DNA of 64,000 nt from Megalonaias nervosa. Its lineage: Eukaryota; Mollusca; Bivalvia; Unionida; Unionidae. The stretch spans positions 17,557-81,556 of the forward strand of contig JAECUM010093618.1 in assembly GCA_016617855.1 (NCBI GenBank), given 5' to 3'. The translations under genes and the position numbers were made by a program. The notes under the pieces were generated by a model that was given only the letters and a program-made list of their open reading frames with translations, was not told where the DNA came from and made no database searches. This document shows positions 8,216 to 21,010 of this stretch, piece by piece; position 1 is the first letter of the stretch, and each line of letters begins with the position of its first letter.

Positions 8216-9736
8216 CCCTTTGAAGTGCAGAGCCTTATGGCATTCCTAATTGAGACAGTAGTCGCCATCGAAAATAGTTCCTACTGGAGGAATGTTTAAG
8301 GTGTAAAGATCAATAATAATCATCTTCCTTTGAACCATGACAATCTGGCAACAGAAATGCAGAGACTCGTCTAATTGTAAACCCTGTACTGCAACCTTCA
8401 GTAGATGGGTGTGCACCTATTCCCGTTATTGAAGAAACCTTGGTGAAAGATGATGGGGGTTTGCCAAAAAGGATGATGTTCCCAGAAACAAATCCACATT
8501 CTTCCTTTAAGCTAAAATGGATCAACACATTCCCCGTGATTCCTATTCAAACACTTGAACAGAGGGCTAGCTGAATGCCCATGAGGAAACTGGGAAGAGG
8601 AATACACGACAGTAAAGGACTCGAGTCACCAGGACCAAAGATCTCCTACTTGACCTCAGGTCACACTTAGCATTTTCTAAAGACCTGAAACAACTGTTAC
8701 AGATCGATGTTGCTGGTCATTCAAATCCTAAGAGGACACTGATGGAATAAAACCTCCAAAAAGCATCTCTGCCTCTAGACAAGCGCCCTTTAGAAGGTTT
8801 TTACTGTGTTCCAGCAAGACCATATAAGTCTCCAGAGTAACAACCCTGCAAAGGTGGGGCAGCTCAGGCAACAATGTCATGCAAATGGACAAGGCATTCC
8901 TTGTTATTCTCACTCCAGCCTCCAACAATCACTAAAGCACACATGAACACAAATTTTCCTACTTTAAAAGACGGAATGATGATGCCGAAAAAAGAATGAC
9001 ATGCAGGAGACTATGGCGACAAGCATACAAGCCTTAAGCACCTCTGACTGTAGGGTTTTGACCATGAAGCAAGGCCAGGTCCCCATATAAATTTCCACTT
9101 CTGATACACAGGCTTGGTGGGGGGTCTATATCTGGCCACTAAATTCAGTGATCACAGTGATGAAGGAGAAAAGACCACTCCATGTAGCCTGGCAATCCCT
9201 TAGCTCCTGGAAACCTTTTCAAAAATTTCCCATATGATCAATGAATCGGGGTTCAAGAGATCTGATCATGTTGATGCCCAGAAAAGTCCCTGCAGATTGG
9301 AGATTTTCTTGATCTCTAGGCCTGAAGGCTTAGGATACTAGTATGGGTGGAGGTTTACAGCCTCATCATCTATCCAGATTTCTTAGTCTTTAACACCTGG
9401 CCCAACAGTGAGAGGAGGCAGGGGATTCAAAGGAAGGATGAAGGACTATCTCAAGTACTTAAAACAGAAAATTCCAAACTAAAAGAAGGGTGCAATTACT
9501 TGCCCAATCACCAGAATGGGAATGGGACAACATTAATGGGGCACCAATGCTAAAGCACAGCACAACAAGCTCCTGAATTTTATAAAAGGCTCCTACACAA
9601 CACTAAAACTTTCAAATATTCATGGGATGATTACTGAATAAGGAAATTTTTTATTAGAATGTCAAAAAAATATTTTGACCACAACACAAAGGCAAATCTG
9701 TGGGTGATTTTAATGCATACTATGAACAGCATGCAA
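8216..9736. other. Non-coding CpG-poor flank
   Basis: No supported gene. Short open frames lack recognisable motifs. A phrase near 8645-8675 (minus strand, AAATGCTAAGTGTGACCTG) recurs at 25916, inside the LTR copy at 25.5 kb, so part of this stretch is probably old repeat debris. Confidence 0.5.
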
Positions 9737-10021
9737 GGTAATGAGGAAGTGTATTCTGCACTGGGTCTAGACATGGGAGTCAGACTGGCTCTGCATATTC
9801 TGGTCTAGGTAATGAGGAAGTGTATTCTGCATTGGGCCTAGACATGAGAGTCAGACTGGCTCTGCATATTCTGGTCTAGGTAATGAGGAAGTATATTCTG
9901 CATTGGGCCTAGACATGAGAGTCAGACTGGCTCTGCATATTCTGGTCTAGGTAATGAGGAAGTGTATTCTGCATTGGGCCTAGACATGAGAGTCAGACTG
10001 GCTCTGCATATTCCGGTCTAA
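9737..10021. repeat. Minisatellite, 71 bp x 4
   Basis: Four nearly identical copies begin GGTAATGAGGAAGTGTATTC and end CATATTCTGGTCTA. The later three are almost the same, suggesting recent expansion. Confidence 0.95.
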
Positions 10022-10431
10022 GTTTCCAGAACTATCTATCTGATAGAGAATGGAATAATGAGCTTGGATGAGATATGTTTCATCCCAGAAGAAGTAATCT
10101 AAGCAATAATGAGGGGCATTGTGTTACTACAATTAATATACTGGGTTGACATAATGTCTTGAAGTTGGTTGGATATTAAAAATGTGCTAGAAATCATAAT
10201 ACTGAATTGACCAATCAGAATACCAGTTCAGTTTCTTTTCTTATAGATTTGTTATAACATGTAGCTCGGAATAAGTCCTAAATTATTGTATTTATCAGCA
10301 TCTATATTGAAACTTGCAAAATGTATCTTATTTAATCTATGAGCAGAAGATGACTAATTTCTATTGATTTTCTGTGCAACCTTTGTGTCACTAATTTCAT
10401 GAACAAGTAGTATTAGTGGTAGATTTTCTTA

Positions 10432-10590
10432 AATTGGATAAAACTCACAAATTTTAACTGAAACTGGATAACACTCACACAAATTTCAACTGAAACTGGA
10501 TAAAAGTCAAACAAACTGAAATCAGATAAAAGTTTCACAAACTTCAATTGAAATCAGATAAAAGTCACACAAATTCCAATTTAAATAAGA
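10432..10590. repeat. Degenerate minisatellite, about 35 bp x 4-5
   Basis: Repeated phrase GGATAAAAGTCACACAAA followed by a variant of TTCAACTGAAACT. Confidence 0.75.
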
Positions 10591-10951
10591 GAAACTCTAA
10601 TGAATACATTCCAAAGGAGAAACTCACATATAATTGTGAGAAGTTAGTTGATGCATGATACTGCAATTGATTCAATTACAAGCTGAGCTGGTCATTTTAA
10701 CCATGTGAAGTAATTCATAATAAGTAGAATATAAATATATTTACAAATTCAGAGATGATATATGCTGAAAAATATTAAGTTACATTTTTATGATCTGAAA
10801 TGTATAACACTCTGATAACATACACAACCTCACTGTTGTATGCATGCATAGTATCCGAGATATTTTAAAGATCTATTTTGTAGATAATAAACTTATACAA
10901 GAGGCACATTTCTTCTAAAATGCCTATTAGTTTAACCTAACCCTACTTTCC

Positions 10952-11096
10952 AATTTTGGATACTTTAATGTGTTGAGATGTTTAATAATTTTGGATACTT
11001 TAATGTGTTGAGATGTTTAATAATTTTGGATACTTTAATGTGTTGAGATGTTTAATAATTTTGGATACTTTAATGTGTTGAGATGTTTAATAATTT
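10952..11096. repeat. Minisatellite, 35 bp x 4
   Basis: Perfect 35-base spacing of GGATACTTTAATGTGTTGAG, starting at 10958, 10993, 11028 and 11063. Confidence 0.95.
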
Positions 11097-11399
11097 TTGG
11101 TCATATTACTTCAGCATTTAAAAAATGTAAATGTTATATACTTATATACTTCAAAAATGAAAAAAAAACAACAGCCTACAATCATTTTAAAACAAAGAAA
11201 ACTTACTGGTAAAATTACCAAAAATATATATTGGGAAAGCCATGTAAATCTTCCTTCAGCAATCTGAGAAAACAATGAAAGAAGCATCAAGAGACATGAA
11301 TTTATTTAACACAGAAAATAAAGAAAGAACACAAGGGTCTCAAAGGGAACTGATACTCTATTGGATGGAGGAATTTCCAGGAAATCAACATGAGATCAT

Positions 11400-12760
11400 T
11401 TCTTCTTTTTAACTGTCAAGTGTTGAAACCATCTCTGATAATCTTGTTCAACAAAAGTTTTCAAGTTGGCCACTGTGGTGGCCATATTGGGCATAAGATT
11501 GGCACCATTTTTGTAAAGATAAAATGGACACCATCAGAAGACTATAACCATCCATTCAGGAGAATTAGTGACAATTTTCGTTATGTTCATTGTGGCTGGC
11601 TATAGTGGATATTATATCAACATGCTTCATTTAGTACCAACAAAAAATTATAAATAAACCTACTGGTGAAAACCCACTATTGATCTTACGTTCAACTTAG
11701 AAGCAGTGATTTCATTTCCAAGATGGCCACAGTACTGGATACCATGGACATCAGATTGGCATGCTTTTTATTTAAAACCAAAAGAAAACATTGTAGAAGT
11801 CTTCTGGTGAAAACTACATACTGATAAGACTTTCTGTTCTTCAGAAGTAGCAATAACAAGATTTTAAGATGGCTTCTATGGTAACATTATTGGATGTTTG
11901 ATTAGCACAAGTTTCATTTAGGACCAACTAGATATCATAAGTCACTTAGTAAAAAAACTATACTTACATCCAGATGACACCATTTTCACTTTAAGAAATG
12001 TTTTGGTGAAAACCCCATTCCAGTGCAACTTTACACTCATGAAGACTAGAAATCACAAGATTTTCAAGATGGCTAATATTGTGGCCATACTGGATATCAG
12101 ATTGGAATCATTTTCATTTAAAACCAACCAGACATCACAAGTATTTTAGGAAAACCCCAAAGCTTATGTCTGGCCAACACCATTTTCATTAGTTGTAACT
12201 AGACATCATAAGAATCTTTTGGTGAAAACCCCATGCTAATTTGACTTCCTATTCATAAAGTCTAGCAATAACAAGATTTTCATGATGGCTGCTATTGTGG
12301 CCATATTGGATGTCAGGTTTGCCACCATTTTCATTTAGGACCAGCCAGACATAATAAGAAGCCTTTCAGTGAAATGCTCAATAGCAACAACAATATTTTA
12401 GAAAATGACTGCTGCATATTGATGTGAAATCAGCACCTTTTCATTTAGGACTAACCAGACATCATACAAGGTTTCATGGTGAAAAGCTCATGTTGATATG
12501 ACTTTCTATTCAAGAGAGTTTGTAATAACAAGATTTTCAAGATGGCTATGGTGATTTCAGACATAAGATTGGCACATTTTCATTTACGACCAACTGAACA
12601 GTCTTCAGTGAAATAACCACCCTCCAAGAGATGTAGCAACATGATTTTAAAAATTATTTCTGTGGCAGCCATACTGGATGTCTGAGCACCACCATTTTCA
12701 TTTAGGATCAACTAGACCTGTGATGAATATATGTGTAAACTTTCACAGGAATCCTCTTAG
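11400..12760. repeat. Diverged satellite array, roughly 150-170 bp unit, block 1
   Basis: About eight degenerate copies share AACAAGATTTTCAAGATGGC, then GGCCATATTGGAT, CACCATTTTCATTTAGGACC and GGTGAAAACCCCAT. The same family makes up 36.0-38.2 kb. The copies are uneven in length and point mutated, so it is old. Confidence 0.85.
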
Positions 12761-13672
12761 TAGTTTCAGTGGATTAGCATTAATAAATTTGTGTTAACAG
12801 ACGATGAACAACAAGCAATCCCTTAAGATCTCCTTATCTTTGACCAGAAGAGCTAAAACGAATTTACTCACAATAATTTACTGAATTCATAGTACAGTCT
12901 CTAACAAGAACTGTTAATAACTAAATGTAAACAACAAAGGATATGACCAGGCTGACCAGATACAAAAAAAAATTGTTTGTGGACTGGAAGCTACTTCTTA
13001 CAGTTGGTGATTTGGAGCAGTAACGGACATTTTCTGCATATCCTATTGAAATTAAAGGCTGACAAAACAAAAGTATGCACTTATTAATCTTATAAGTACA
13101 CGCTTTATTTCGTTATTTGTCATTCACAACTTTTCTGAAATACGAAAATTCCTTTTGTAAATATAAATAGTACCACTGTAATGAATTTTTAAAACAATGA
13201 CTGAAAATGTCACAAAAATATCTACATGGTTCCCACGCTTTTCTAAAGATAAATTTCCAGGTCATTTCCAGAGTTTTTCCAGGATGAAATTAATTTTTTC
13301 AAGGTTCACATATGACCATTAGTGAATGGAATTAAAATATAATTTTAGATCATCAAAATATTCATTTTCTAAATCTAAAGATGTTTCTCTTTCAAGACTC
13401 TCCAAAGCATAAAAGTCAGAAAAAAAGATCATGTACAAAACTAAAAACGTATCACAAGAACAAGTTTGACTATATTCCTATAATTTAGCATGTAAAGTCA
13501 TTTCAATGTACAGAATACAATTTCTGACTTTACTTTGCTGACCTGCATTATTTTGCTATGTGGAAACAACATAATGAACATAAATTAGTTTTGTTTCCTT
13601 TCAAACCTTTAATTCTAAAAAATTCTATAGCAATATATATGTATGTTATACTAAAACAAAACATTTCCTATC
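12761..13672. other. Non-coding AT-rich sequence
   Basis: No gene, RNA or clear repeat unit recognised. The phrase TGGTTCCCACGCTTTTC at about 13227 resembles sequence near 16.3-16.4 kb (inverted), so both may be ends of the same old repeat. Confidence 0.4.
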
Positions 13673-14619
13673 TGTTATGAATATGTAATTAAATGCTTGT
13701 GTGTTGGTTTTAAATTATTTTTTATTTTAGTTTTGTTTCATTACATTTTATTGTAATGATAATTTTCACAGGATTTTACTATTTTCAGAAAATTCATTTC
13801 TGTTTTGACCTGAATAGAACGTAAAAGGTATTACATTATCAGTATTTTTAGCTCACCTTGGTTGAGACATTTTGTAAACACTAAGCAGAAATGATTGGCT
13901 ATTACCAAGGTCATTTTCAGCCCACGGGTTAGCTGAGTTGTAAACAGCCTTTCTTTTTCTATATATTTCCAGAGTGAGAATCTGATTCTTAGATAAGGCT
14001 ATTCTAGCTATGTGCTAAATGGCACTTTTTTATTGCGCTGTTCAATTTAGTGATCACGTCACCCTGTCACGTGAGCAACCATGTGATCTAAAATCGAGGC
14101 TTAAAACAGCCATTTTGCTAGTAGATTTATCAGTTGTAATTTTTACACCTCAGAGCTCAGAGTGTTTTATTGTTGAAGCCAGTTTGTTTTGAAATTCATC
14201 TATTTTTTGGGATTTAATAATTTATTCTCTAGAAAACTACACAAGTGCTTCTTCTTTCTATAAAATACTTGGACAAAGACATTCAGTGGAAATTTATTCT
14301 GGAATTCTAAATGGGAACATTATAAATTATTATTCAACGAGGATCTGTTGCCATCAGTACAACGACCACATCTGACATCATCGTCTTCCATATTGTAATT
14401 TCATCAAGATTCGAACCTGGATTCAATTAGAACTGTTTAGTGATAGGACTTATATTTTTCAATTCTAGGATTAATTTTTGGATTATATTCACAAACCGTA
14501 AGTCCTATTTCCTATTTTTAAACTGTTTTCTAGGGAAATACATTATTTTGTTAAAACTTATAAAGCTTGTTGACTTCACTCTTTTCTTTTGTTACTTTTG
14601 TACGAGCCTACACGTAACA
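13673..14619 (+). mobile_element. Solo LTR of the Gmr1-like retrotransposon, plus orientation
   Basis: It begins TGTTATGAATATGTAATTAAA and ends CCTACACGTAACA, matching in reverse complement the LTRs at 49891-50841 and 58802-59720 across the whole length, including the TTGTTTCATTACATTTTATTG block. No internal coding region follows, so it is a solo LTR. Flanks TATC and TATT may be remains of the short target duplication. Confidence 0.9.
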
Positions 14620-15221
14620 TATTACAGTATGCAAATAACCCCAGTAAAAGCAGAGTATTAGAATCTTATCTTGTAACGAAAAGTTTAACCCTGAATTTAT
14701 GTGTACAATTAAATCCCAAACAAGATTTTTCAAACAAACAAACACTCCTTATGACAATTTGATTAAAAATCCATCATTAAAAATTTTTTACAAAAGGGTC
14801 GATTTAAATTTTGACAAAAGACCTTCAAAATTATACATTGCTGTATAAACAAGGACTGAATTTTCTGTATAATCAACTTGTCTTCTTGTGATTCGATAAA
14901 CCAGTCCTCAAACCTGTATTGATACAGGGGCTCCTCTTGTTTTTTAACAAATAAAACAAGGGACGACAATTTCTCATTTCTCCTGCGTTCTATTCAAGAT
15001 CTGAAACCAATGTTTCAAGCTGTGTAATAGTTTCGCACCAAAGTTCAGCACAGAGATTCGACATTTTTGGACAATAAATTTGGCTTAAAACGAATAGAAG
15101 TCCGTTTTCTAATCCGGGTTTCCTCCGAATATTCCACCCCATTTTTCACATTTGGACATTTACGTTGGGGTGTGGGTCAGAGCAACTGCATATAAAAAAT
15201 TTAGAATTTTCCGCTACCGTG
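14620..15221. other. Non-coding; edge of repeat debris
   Basis: No gene. The segment 15095-15225, with TTGGGGTGTGGGTCAGAGCA, recurs in diverged form near 17520-17600, so it belongs to a dispersed repeat adjoining the foldback element. Confidence 0.45.
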
Positions 15222-16050
15222 TGGTAGCGGCATATGGTAGTCGCTTACCAGCGGGTCTAGCAAATTTAAAAGACATTATACCTGCAAGAAATCAATAGGA
15301 AAATTATTTATATTCTCAGAAATGGCAAGTCCTATATTCTTTATGTCTTTAATCCACTGACAGACCAGACTCAACTACAGCAAAGATGAAACCTGACCCT
15401 GCACTCACCATTTGCATTACTAGTCACATGACTTCACAAATCTTAACTACATCAAAGTCCAATATTCACGTGATATCAACAACACACTCCATTTTAATGC
15501 TGTTGTACACAAATTAAATTATATTAAATGAAAGTCAGATACCTTCTGTAAAAACCAGAAAGAACATATAATTCTCAATGCATTTATTTCGAGAACAACA
15601 AGAAACCTGTTGCTGTCTCAGCAATCTGGTCAGTGAGATTCATCAACCTATCACGTGATCACTCATCACGTTCATCAATCACGTGATACAACAAAACCCC
15701 GGTAGTTGTTCAAAGAATGAATGTAAAGAATTTTGTATTCTTTCGTTTTTGTGCATTTATTACAACCAGTATACAACTTTTATTTAATGTTTTTTTTTTC
15801 TATAACATTTGAAAATGTGGGTTGTGAGATTTGTGTACTCGTGTGACTAGCAATGCAAATCCGAGTACCAGGTCAAATTTCATGAAATGTTTTGTCTTGT
15901 CTTTCAGCAGATTAAGGACATAAGAATTTTAATACTCTCAGTTTCTGAGAAAATAAATAATTTTCTTATCGATTTCATGCAGGTATGACTCGATTTAACA
16001 GAGAATTTAACACAGGCCATCTGGTAAGCGGCTACGTTTTACCGCCACCA
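15222..16050. mobile_element. Foldback/MITE-like element with arms over 200 bp
   Basis: The left arm (15222-15450) and right arm (15820-16050) are imperfect inverted copies. Matching landmarks are ATACCTGCAAGAAATC with ATACCTGCATGAAATC, GAAAATTATTTATATTCTCAG with its near match, and CATTTGCATTACTAGTCACA with ATTTGCATTGCTAGTCACAC. The 370-base centre is CpG-richer than the flanks and contains several TCACGTGAT-type palindromes. No transposase frame is present. Superfamily not assigned. Confidence 0.75.
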
Positions 16051-17216
16051 TGTGTGCCTCTTGTGATGCTAGACTGGTTTTCATACCTTCCAAGTAAAGA
16101 AACATAAGGATATCGTGCAGTCTGTGGAAAAAATCTGCTAGACGAATCTAATGTACTGATTCTTTGGATTGACTCAACACATGTGTATGGCAAAAGATCC
16201 ATACTGCAACCTCCAAATATTCTGGTCAGAACTCAATAAATTTAGCTCAGGATCAGTTCAGTTACGACTCAATTACCTAACTGTTTCGGGCGTCAATTGG
16301 TGGCGGAAAATTCCCAGGTTTTTCCCGACTTTCATCAACATTTTAAAAATTCTAGGACTTTTCACGGTTGGGAAAAAAATTTTCATTTCTCCCGACTTTT
16401 TTCCCAATTTCCCGGTAGTGTGGGAACCCTGTATCTATTATGGCTTGGGATGACACCATGGCAAGGCATATGAATGAATAATTAATCAGCACATTTTTCT
16501 CTGAATGAATACAGCAACCTTGTATAAGGCACATTTATGCAATAACTATGTCACTGACATGTTAACTAAGTCTTCTATTTACAAATAGCATAACTGAGAT
16601 ATTGTAAAATTTCATATATTTTCAACAGACACAAGTAAATACAGTTCAGCCCTACAAAGTTTAATACACCCTTTCAACAATCCACACATTTTGATCTTGG
16701 ACAAAAGCTGCAGTCTTAAAATTTGAATAAAGACAATTAAACAAAACAAAACAAAACAACAAAAAAAACACCAGTTAGAACACATCCAAGTGATACTCAT
16801 GGTAATTGATATATACTCACTTGTTTGGTCTTGTAAAACTGCAAACAACACAGACCCTCATCTGCCCTCACATAGTTTTCCAGCAGATCAGATCTGGGTC
16901 TGCACAGTCTGCAGTTGAACTGGATTTATATGTATATTGTACATGATAAATAGTCAAACCTGTCTACAACAGCCAATCATGGGAAAAGGCAAAAGAGGCC
17001 TTTGTAGACAGATGACATGTGAATGCAGACACAGCTCCCAAGCATGGTTCAAGACAGATTTATGTACTATGAACCAAACAGCATTAGCATTATTATTAGT
17101 AGTATTATCATTATTATCATTTTACATGTATTATTATTAGTATTAGTTGTATATATGTATTTAGTTGAGTTATTTAGCAAGAATCAAGAAAACTACAACT
17201 GCGTACATGCAGTCAT

Positions 17217-17277
<61 letters not shown>

Positions 17278-18469
17278 ATTTTTATGTCATTATCTCTAGA
17301 AAATTACCAATTGAAAGCTTACCTGTAACTGTGACATATATTTTGTTAATCATGAAAACATGTGTTCAATCTTCAAACACTTGATATACAAAGCTCAAAC
17401 TCACCAAGATCACATTAGAGTTGGCTTTTGTTTGCAACCTTTGATGATTAGTGAATAAAAAGAAGCTTCCTGGACTATTGCTAGTTGCATCTAAACTGAA
17501 AACCCAAGTTTTGATATTTGGACATGTATGATGGGGTGTAAGGTCTGAGTCAACTGCCTATGAAAAAGATGGAATTTGCCACTGCAAAGCCTAATTCATC
17601 AGGCTGAGAACACATCAACACAGTAGTCAAATGATACAACAAAATCATTGTTGACATGTGCTCCATTCATGGTGAATCTTTCTCCAAGTTGCTGCAACAA
17701 TGATAATTTTCTGGTCTTTGTTCTCAAAATAACTATGTTGAGAATTATGTGTCTGAAATATAAATCTGCACTTAAAACTGAATATTACCCTAATTATATT
17801 TTAAATCTCATAGATATTTTCCCAAAATTAAAAGTAAAATTTCAAAAATTAATTTTTTACATCCTATCAGCAGATATATTGTCAGTAAACGCAAAATCTC
17901 AAGAACAACATTATTGTAAAAAATAATATACACCAAAAATATGCATGTCTGTTATTGGGAAAATGCAGCCACAGCTATAAGTGGAATATTCTGCTATAAA
18001 GATCAAATTTACCAGAGAACACATTTGTTACCATCTGATTTCTCTCATAACTTAAATATTTACTTGCAATAAATGTTACTGTAACAAGAGTTGACTGTAC
18101 AAGGCAGATCTGGTTCTATGTTCTTTAGACCTTATCATTATAAACTAGGACATTGGAGAAAACATAAACCCTTAATTGGTCCAAGTGCAGCTAAACCTGC
18201 TTATTAACATCTCTTGATTCTGTACAGAAAAGGCTTTATACATACCCTTTATGAAGTTCTTGAAAGAATACACACACCACCCTTTATGAAGCTCTTAACA
18301 GACCTTAATAATCAGTAAATTGTTTGTCAAAACGTGACCCGTGTTTTAGTATTTTAAGTTTCATTCTTTTCCAAGGAAAAATACAGTTAATATGTTAATC
18401 TGTAATCTACATATGTGCTTATAAACAAAAAATAAGATCAACTCAACTCAACTATCCAAATGCAACTGT
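16051..18469. other. Non-coding, with CT/CA microsatellite and repeat debris
   Basis: No supported exon. A CpG-containing patch at 16280-16430 with repeated TTCCCGACTTT and TTTCCCAATTTCCC looks like a fragment of a DNA transposon end. The remainder is AT-rich and featureless apart from the microsatellite listed separately. Confidence 0.45.
17219..17279. repeat. Compound microsatellite (CT)n(CA)n
   Basis: Uninterrupted CT repeats change directly into CA repeats at about 17253. Confidence 0.97.
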
Positions 18470-18715
18470 GCAGCAATGTTTGTACAAACTGACAAAAGAT
18501 TACAAATTAACAGCAATGTTTGTACAAACTGACAATATATTGCAGATTAACAGTAAAGTTTGTACAAACTGACAAAAGATTACAAATTAACTGAATGTTT
18601 GTATAAACTGATAACTGATCACAAATTAACCATAATTTTGTAAAACTGACAAGTGATTACAAATTAATAGCAGTCTGTGTACAAACTGACAATAGATAAC
18701 AAATTAACAGCATGT
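18470..18715. repeat. Minisatellite, about 40-45 bp x 6
   Basis: Repeated CAATGTTTGTACAAACTGAC followed by AAAGATTACAAATTAA, with decay toward the right. TTTGTACAAA is a small palindrome inside each unit. Confidence 0.9.
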
Positions 18716-18820
18716 AACCAATATATATGTGTGCACCCAAGGCCTCTGTACCACATCTAGATAAAAAGAAAATATACTATGATACTGAATCCTTAAATGA
18801 AGTTTTGCTTGTAAGTACTG

Positions 18821-18826
18821 TTTAAT
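18821..18826 (-). promoter_or_regulatory. SENP8: Candidate poly(A) signal for SENP8
   Basis: ATTAAA on the minus strand lies about 275 bases past the stop codon of the last SENP8 exon. No other canonical signal was noticed closer. Weak evidence in AT-rich DNA. Confidence 0.25.
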
Positions 18827-19100
18827 AATTATATCTTTTTGAAAATAATAAATGGCCACAAATTGTTCATAATGGTTTGGCAAAGTTACAACTATAGATT
18901 GGCAATGATATATTCTATTTAGTACGCTGCCTTGATGCCTGAGTAATAAACAGGTTTGGATGTATGCTTCACTTAATATATATGTGTATATATTACTCTG
19001 CAAACTTCCTATCACTGTAGGCTGATTCTGAAATCATTCAGATAAGACTTCATTTGAAGATATGGCAATTACTCCTGTAAAATCAAGAACAGGGCGGCCA

Positions 19101-19270
19101 TCAGCTTCCATATTCTCTGGCAGTGTGGTGAATAAGTTCCTTTATTTGCTGTCTTTTCTTGGCAACTGAGGATGGATTGACCATGTCCATTAAGGAAATG
19201 TTGTATCCCTCACACAGTTCTTTACAAAGATGTTCTGCAGTGGCTATCACAAACACTCCACAATCATAAC
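19101..19270 (-). CDS. SENP8: SENP8 (NEDP1) last coding exon, with catalytic cysteine
   Basis: SENP8 processes pro-NEDD8 and removes NEDD8 from substrates. This exon follows a CTCTTTATAG acceptor, begins in phase with the exon at 31197-31250 (a G|GT glycine codon), and encodes YDCGVFVIATAEHLC, the Cys box of the C48/ULP family, then VAKKRQQIKELI and a stop (TGA, 19101-19103). Human SENP8 has the same arrangement with Cys163 at this position. The C-terminus is a few residues longer than in mammals. Open frame continues 5' of the acceptor, but that part has no homology and is intron. Confidence 0.93.
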
Positions 19271-19563
19271 CTATAAAGAGATCAACTGAATGGACAAGGT
19301 AAATAGATAATGAGTTAAATAATACAAATAATGACCAAACCAAAGTTACATTCATGCAACAAAGATGCCACTATAAATATGGCTATAAACATTTTCGCAA
19401 GGCTAAAGAAACGGAATAATATTACCAAATTTGTCCGAAAATAACTGACATGGGTCTTTATGATGTAAAGTCTCATTATTCTACATGAAGTCCTGTTAAT
19501 GAGCAGAAATGAAATTCCTGATGGATGTATGGAACTGTACAGGATAGGACGTGACACACAAGG

Positions 19564-20140
19564 TGTTACAATTCTATAGTCTTCAGCTATGTAACAGAAA
19601 GAAGTAAAACCTGCAAGTTTGGTGAAATTCAACAAATAATTTATTTCTCAAGAATATAAAGTCAAATTTCAAAAGGAACTTACAGTATTGTAATTAATTC
19701 CTAAATAAGCCTTTATGTTCTATCACAATTAAAAATTACAGAAAATTCCATATAATTTCCAAGCTTTGAATGTGCTGATGTACTAATAAGTTGATGTAAC
19801 AACAGTCTTGATGTACCACATACATATTCCAAAATGTCTTTGAATGAATTCACAATAATCCCAAAATAGCATTTTAGTCCAAAGAGTCAATGAGCAGTGT
19901 AATAACAATGAATAATTTAAATAAATGAGTCCTCTCAAATTATATCTGAACACAATTAAGTGAGTCTACAGGCTGAATACAAAACAGCAATGAAAATTTT
20001 TGTTGACTTCATTCTTATATACTACTTTCACTTGATCTATGACACAATTAAAAAGCTGATAAAGGGTAAGCCATATAACTACTCTACACTTAATCATGGA
20101 TAAAGGTCAAGCATATATTATAAATTAAATACATATCACA
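19564..20140 (-). mobile_element. Old solo LTR, short subfamily, minus orientation
   Basis: It begins TGTTACAATTC on the plus strand, contains AATAATTTATTTCTCAAGAA as in the long LTRs, and ends TAAATACATATCACA. The middle matches, in reverse complement, the copy at 36512-37101 (TTTAGTCCAAAGAGTCAATGAG). It lies about 290 bp 5' of the last SENP8 exon, in the intron. Confidence 0.75.
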
Positions 20141-20600
20141 CCACCATTAAGAGTTTTCCTTCAAGAATTTTTCAAGGATTTCTCCAACTTTTCAGGAGTA
20201 TTTTTATCTTGTGGATACTGAAGTTTTTTGTTCATATCTTACAGTTTGTTACCACATAAATGGGTACAAATGTGTTAGAAAAACAAGCAACTGGTCTGTA
20301 CAGCAAAAGGATGTTACTGTATCTGGTAACTACCAGTGTCCCATGTTTTCATGTGATCCCCACTTGAATGGATGGATTGGAGCAAAATCCCATCCATACA
20401 TCAGTTACTACTGAAGCAGAATGCATGCTCTACCAGTTTGATTTAACTGCAGGCAGGTTGTGTGGGTGCATCCCCACGTTATAACAGGATAATTTTTATC
20501 GAAGATATACATTTGGCTCCAAAGATGTATTTCTTCTTGAAATACATTACCCTCATAATAATATATTAGGACAATATGTAAGAAGTAATTACACTACCTT

Positions 20601-21010
20601 ACCGTCGGTGGCTTAAGTGGTTAGAACATCCATCCTTGATGCAGGAAGTCACTGGTTCATACCCTGGCCAAGTCATAACCAAAGACTTATAAAAATGGTA
20701 CTAGCAGCTGCCTCGCTTGGCACTCAGCAATAAGAGGTTAGTATCAGGACTGGTCAGCCTAGTGTCAGGATAATGTGACTGGGTGGGACATTATGTTACA
20801 AGGGCCAACGGGGGGAGGGGGGGCAGGCCAAACAATGCTTTTTTAATTTTATAAAAGAAAAATTTTGTTTGAACAAGAACTAAGAGGCCCAGGTGGTTCT
20901 TACACCAGGGCCCATGATCGCTCTCTATGGCCCTGTATGTTACATGTCTGCACCATGATGCCCCAGTGCTAGACATCACAATAAACTGCCATACTGCAGA
21001 CATCATAGTA
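20601..21010 (+). mobile_element. tRNA-derived SINE (family A), with a small MITE inside
   Basis: The head GGTGGCTTAAGTGGTTAGAA is an A box and TGGTTCATACCC a B box, followed by a body ending in CACAATAAACTGCCATACTGCAGACAT. The body matches copies at 34410-34680 and 56640-56865. A 138-base insertion at 20799-20936 interrupts it. ATGTTA is repeated on both sides (20793-20798 and 20937-20942), and the insertion ends carry inverted AGGGCCA/TGGCCCT. Confidence 0.85.

Noticed and set aside
8728..8928. 66-codon minus-strand frame as a DIRS or host fragment
   Set aside because: No block could be aligned by eye with confidence; left as non-coding.
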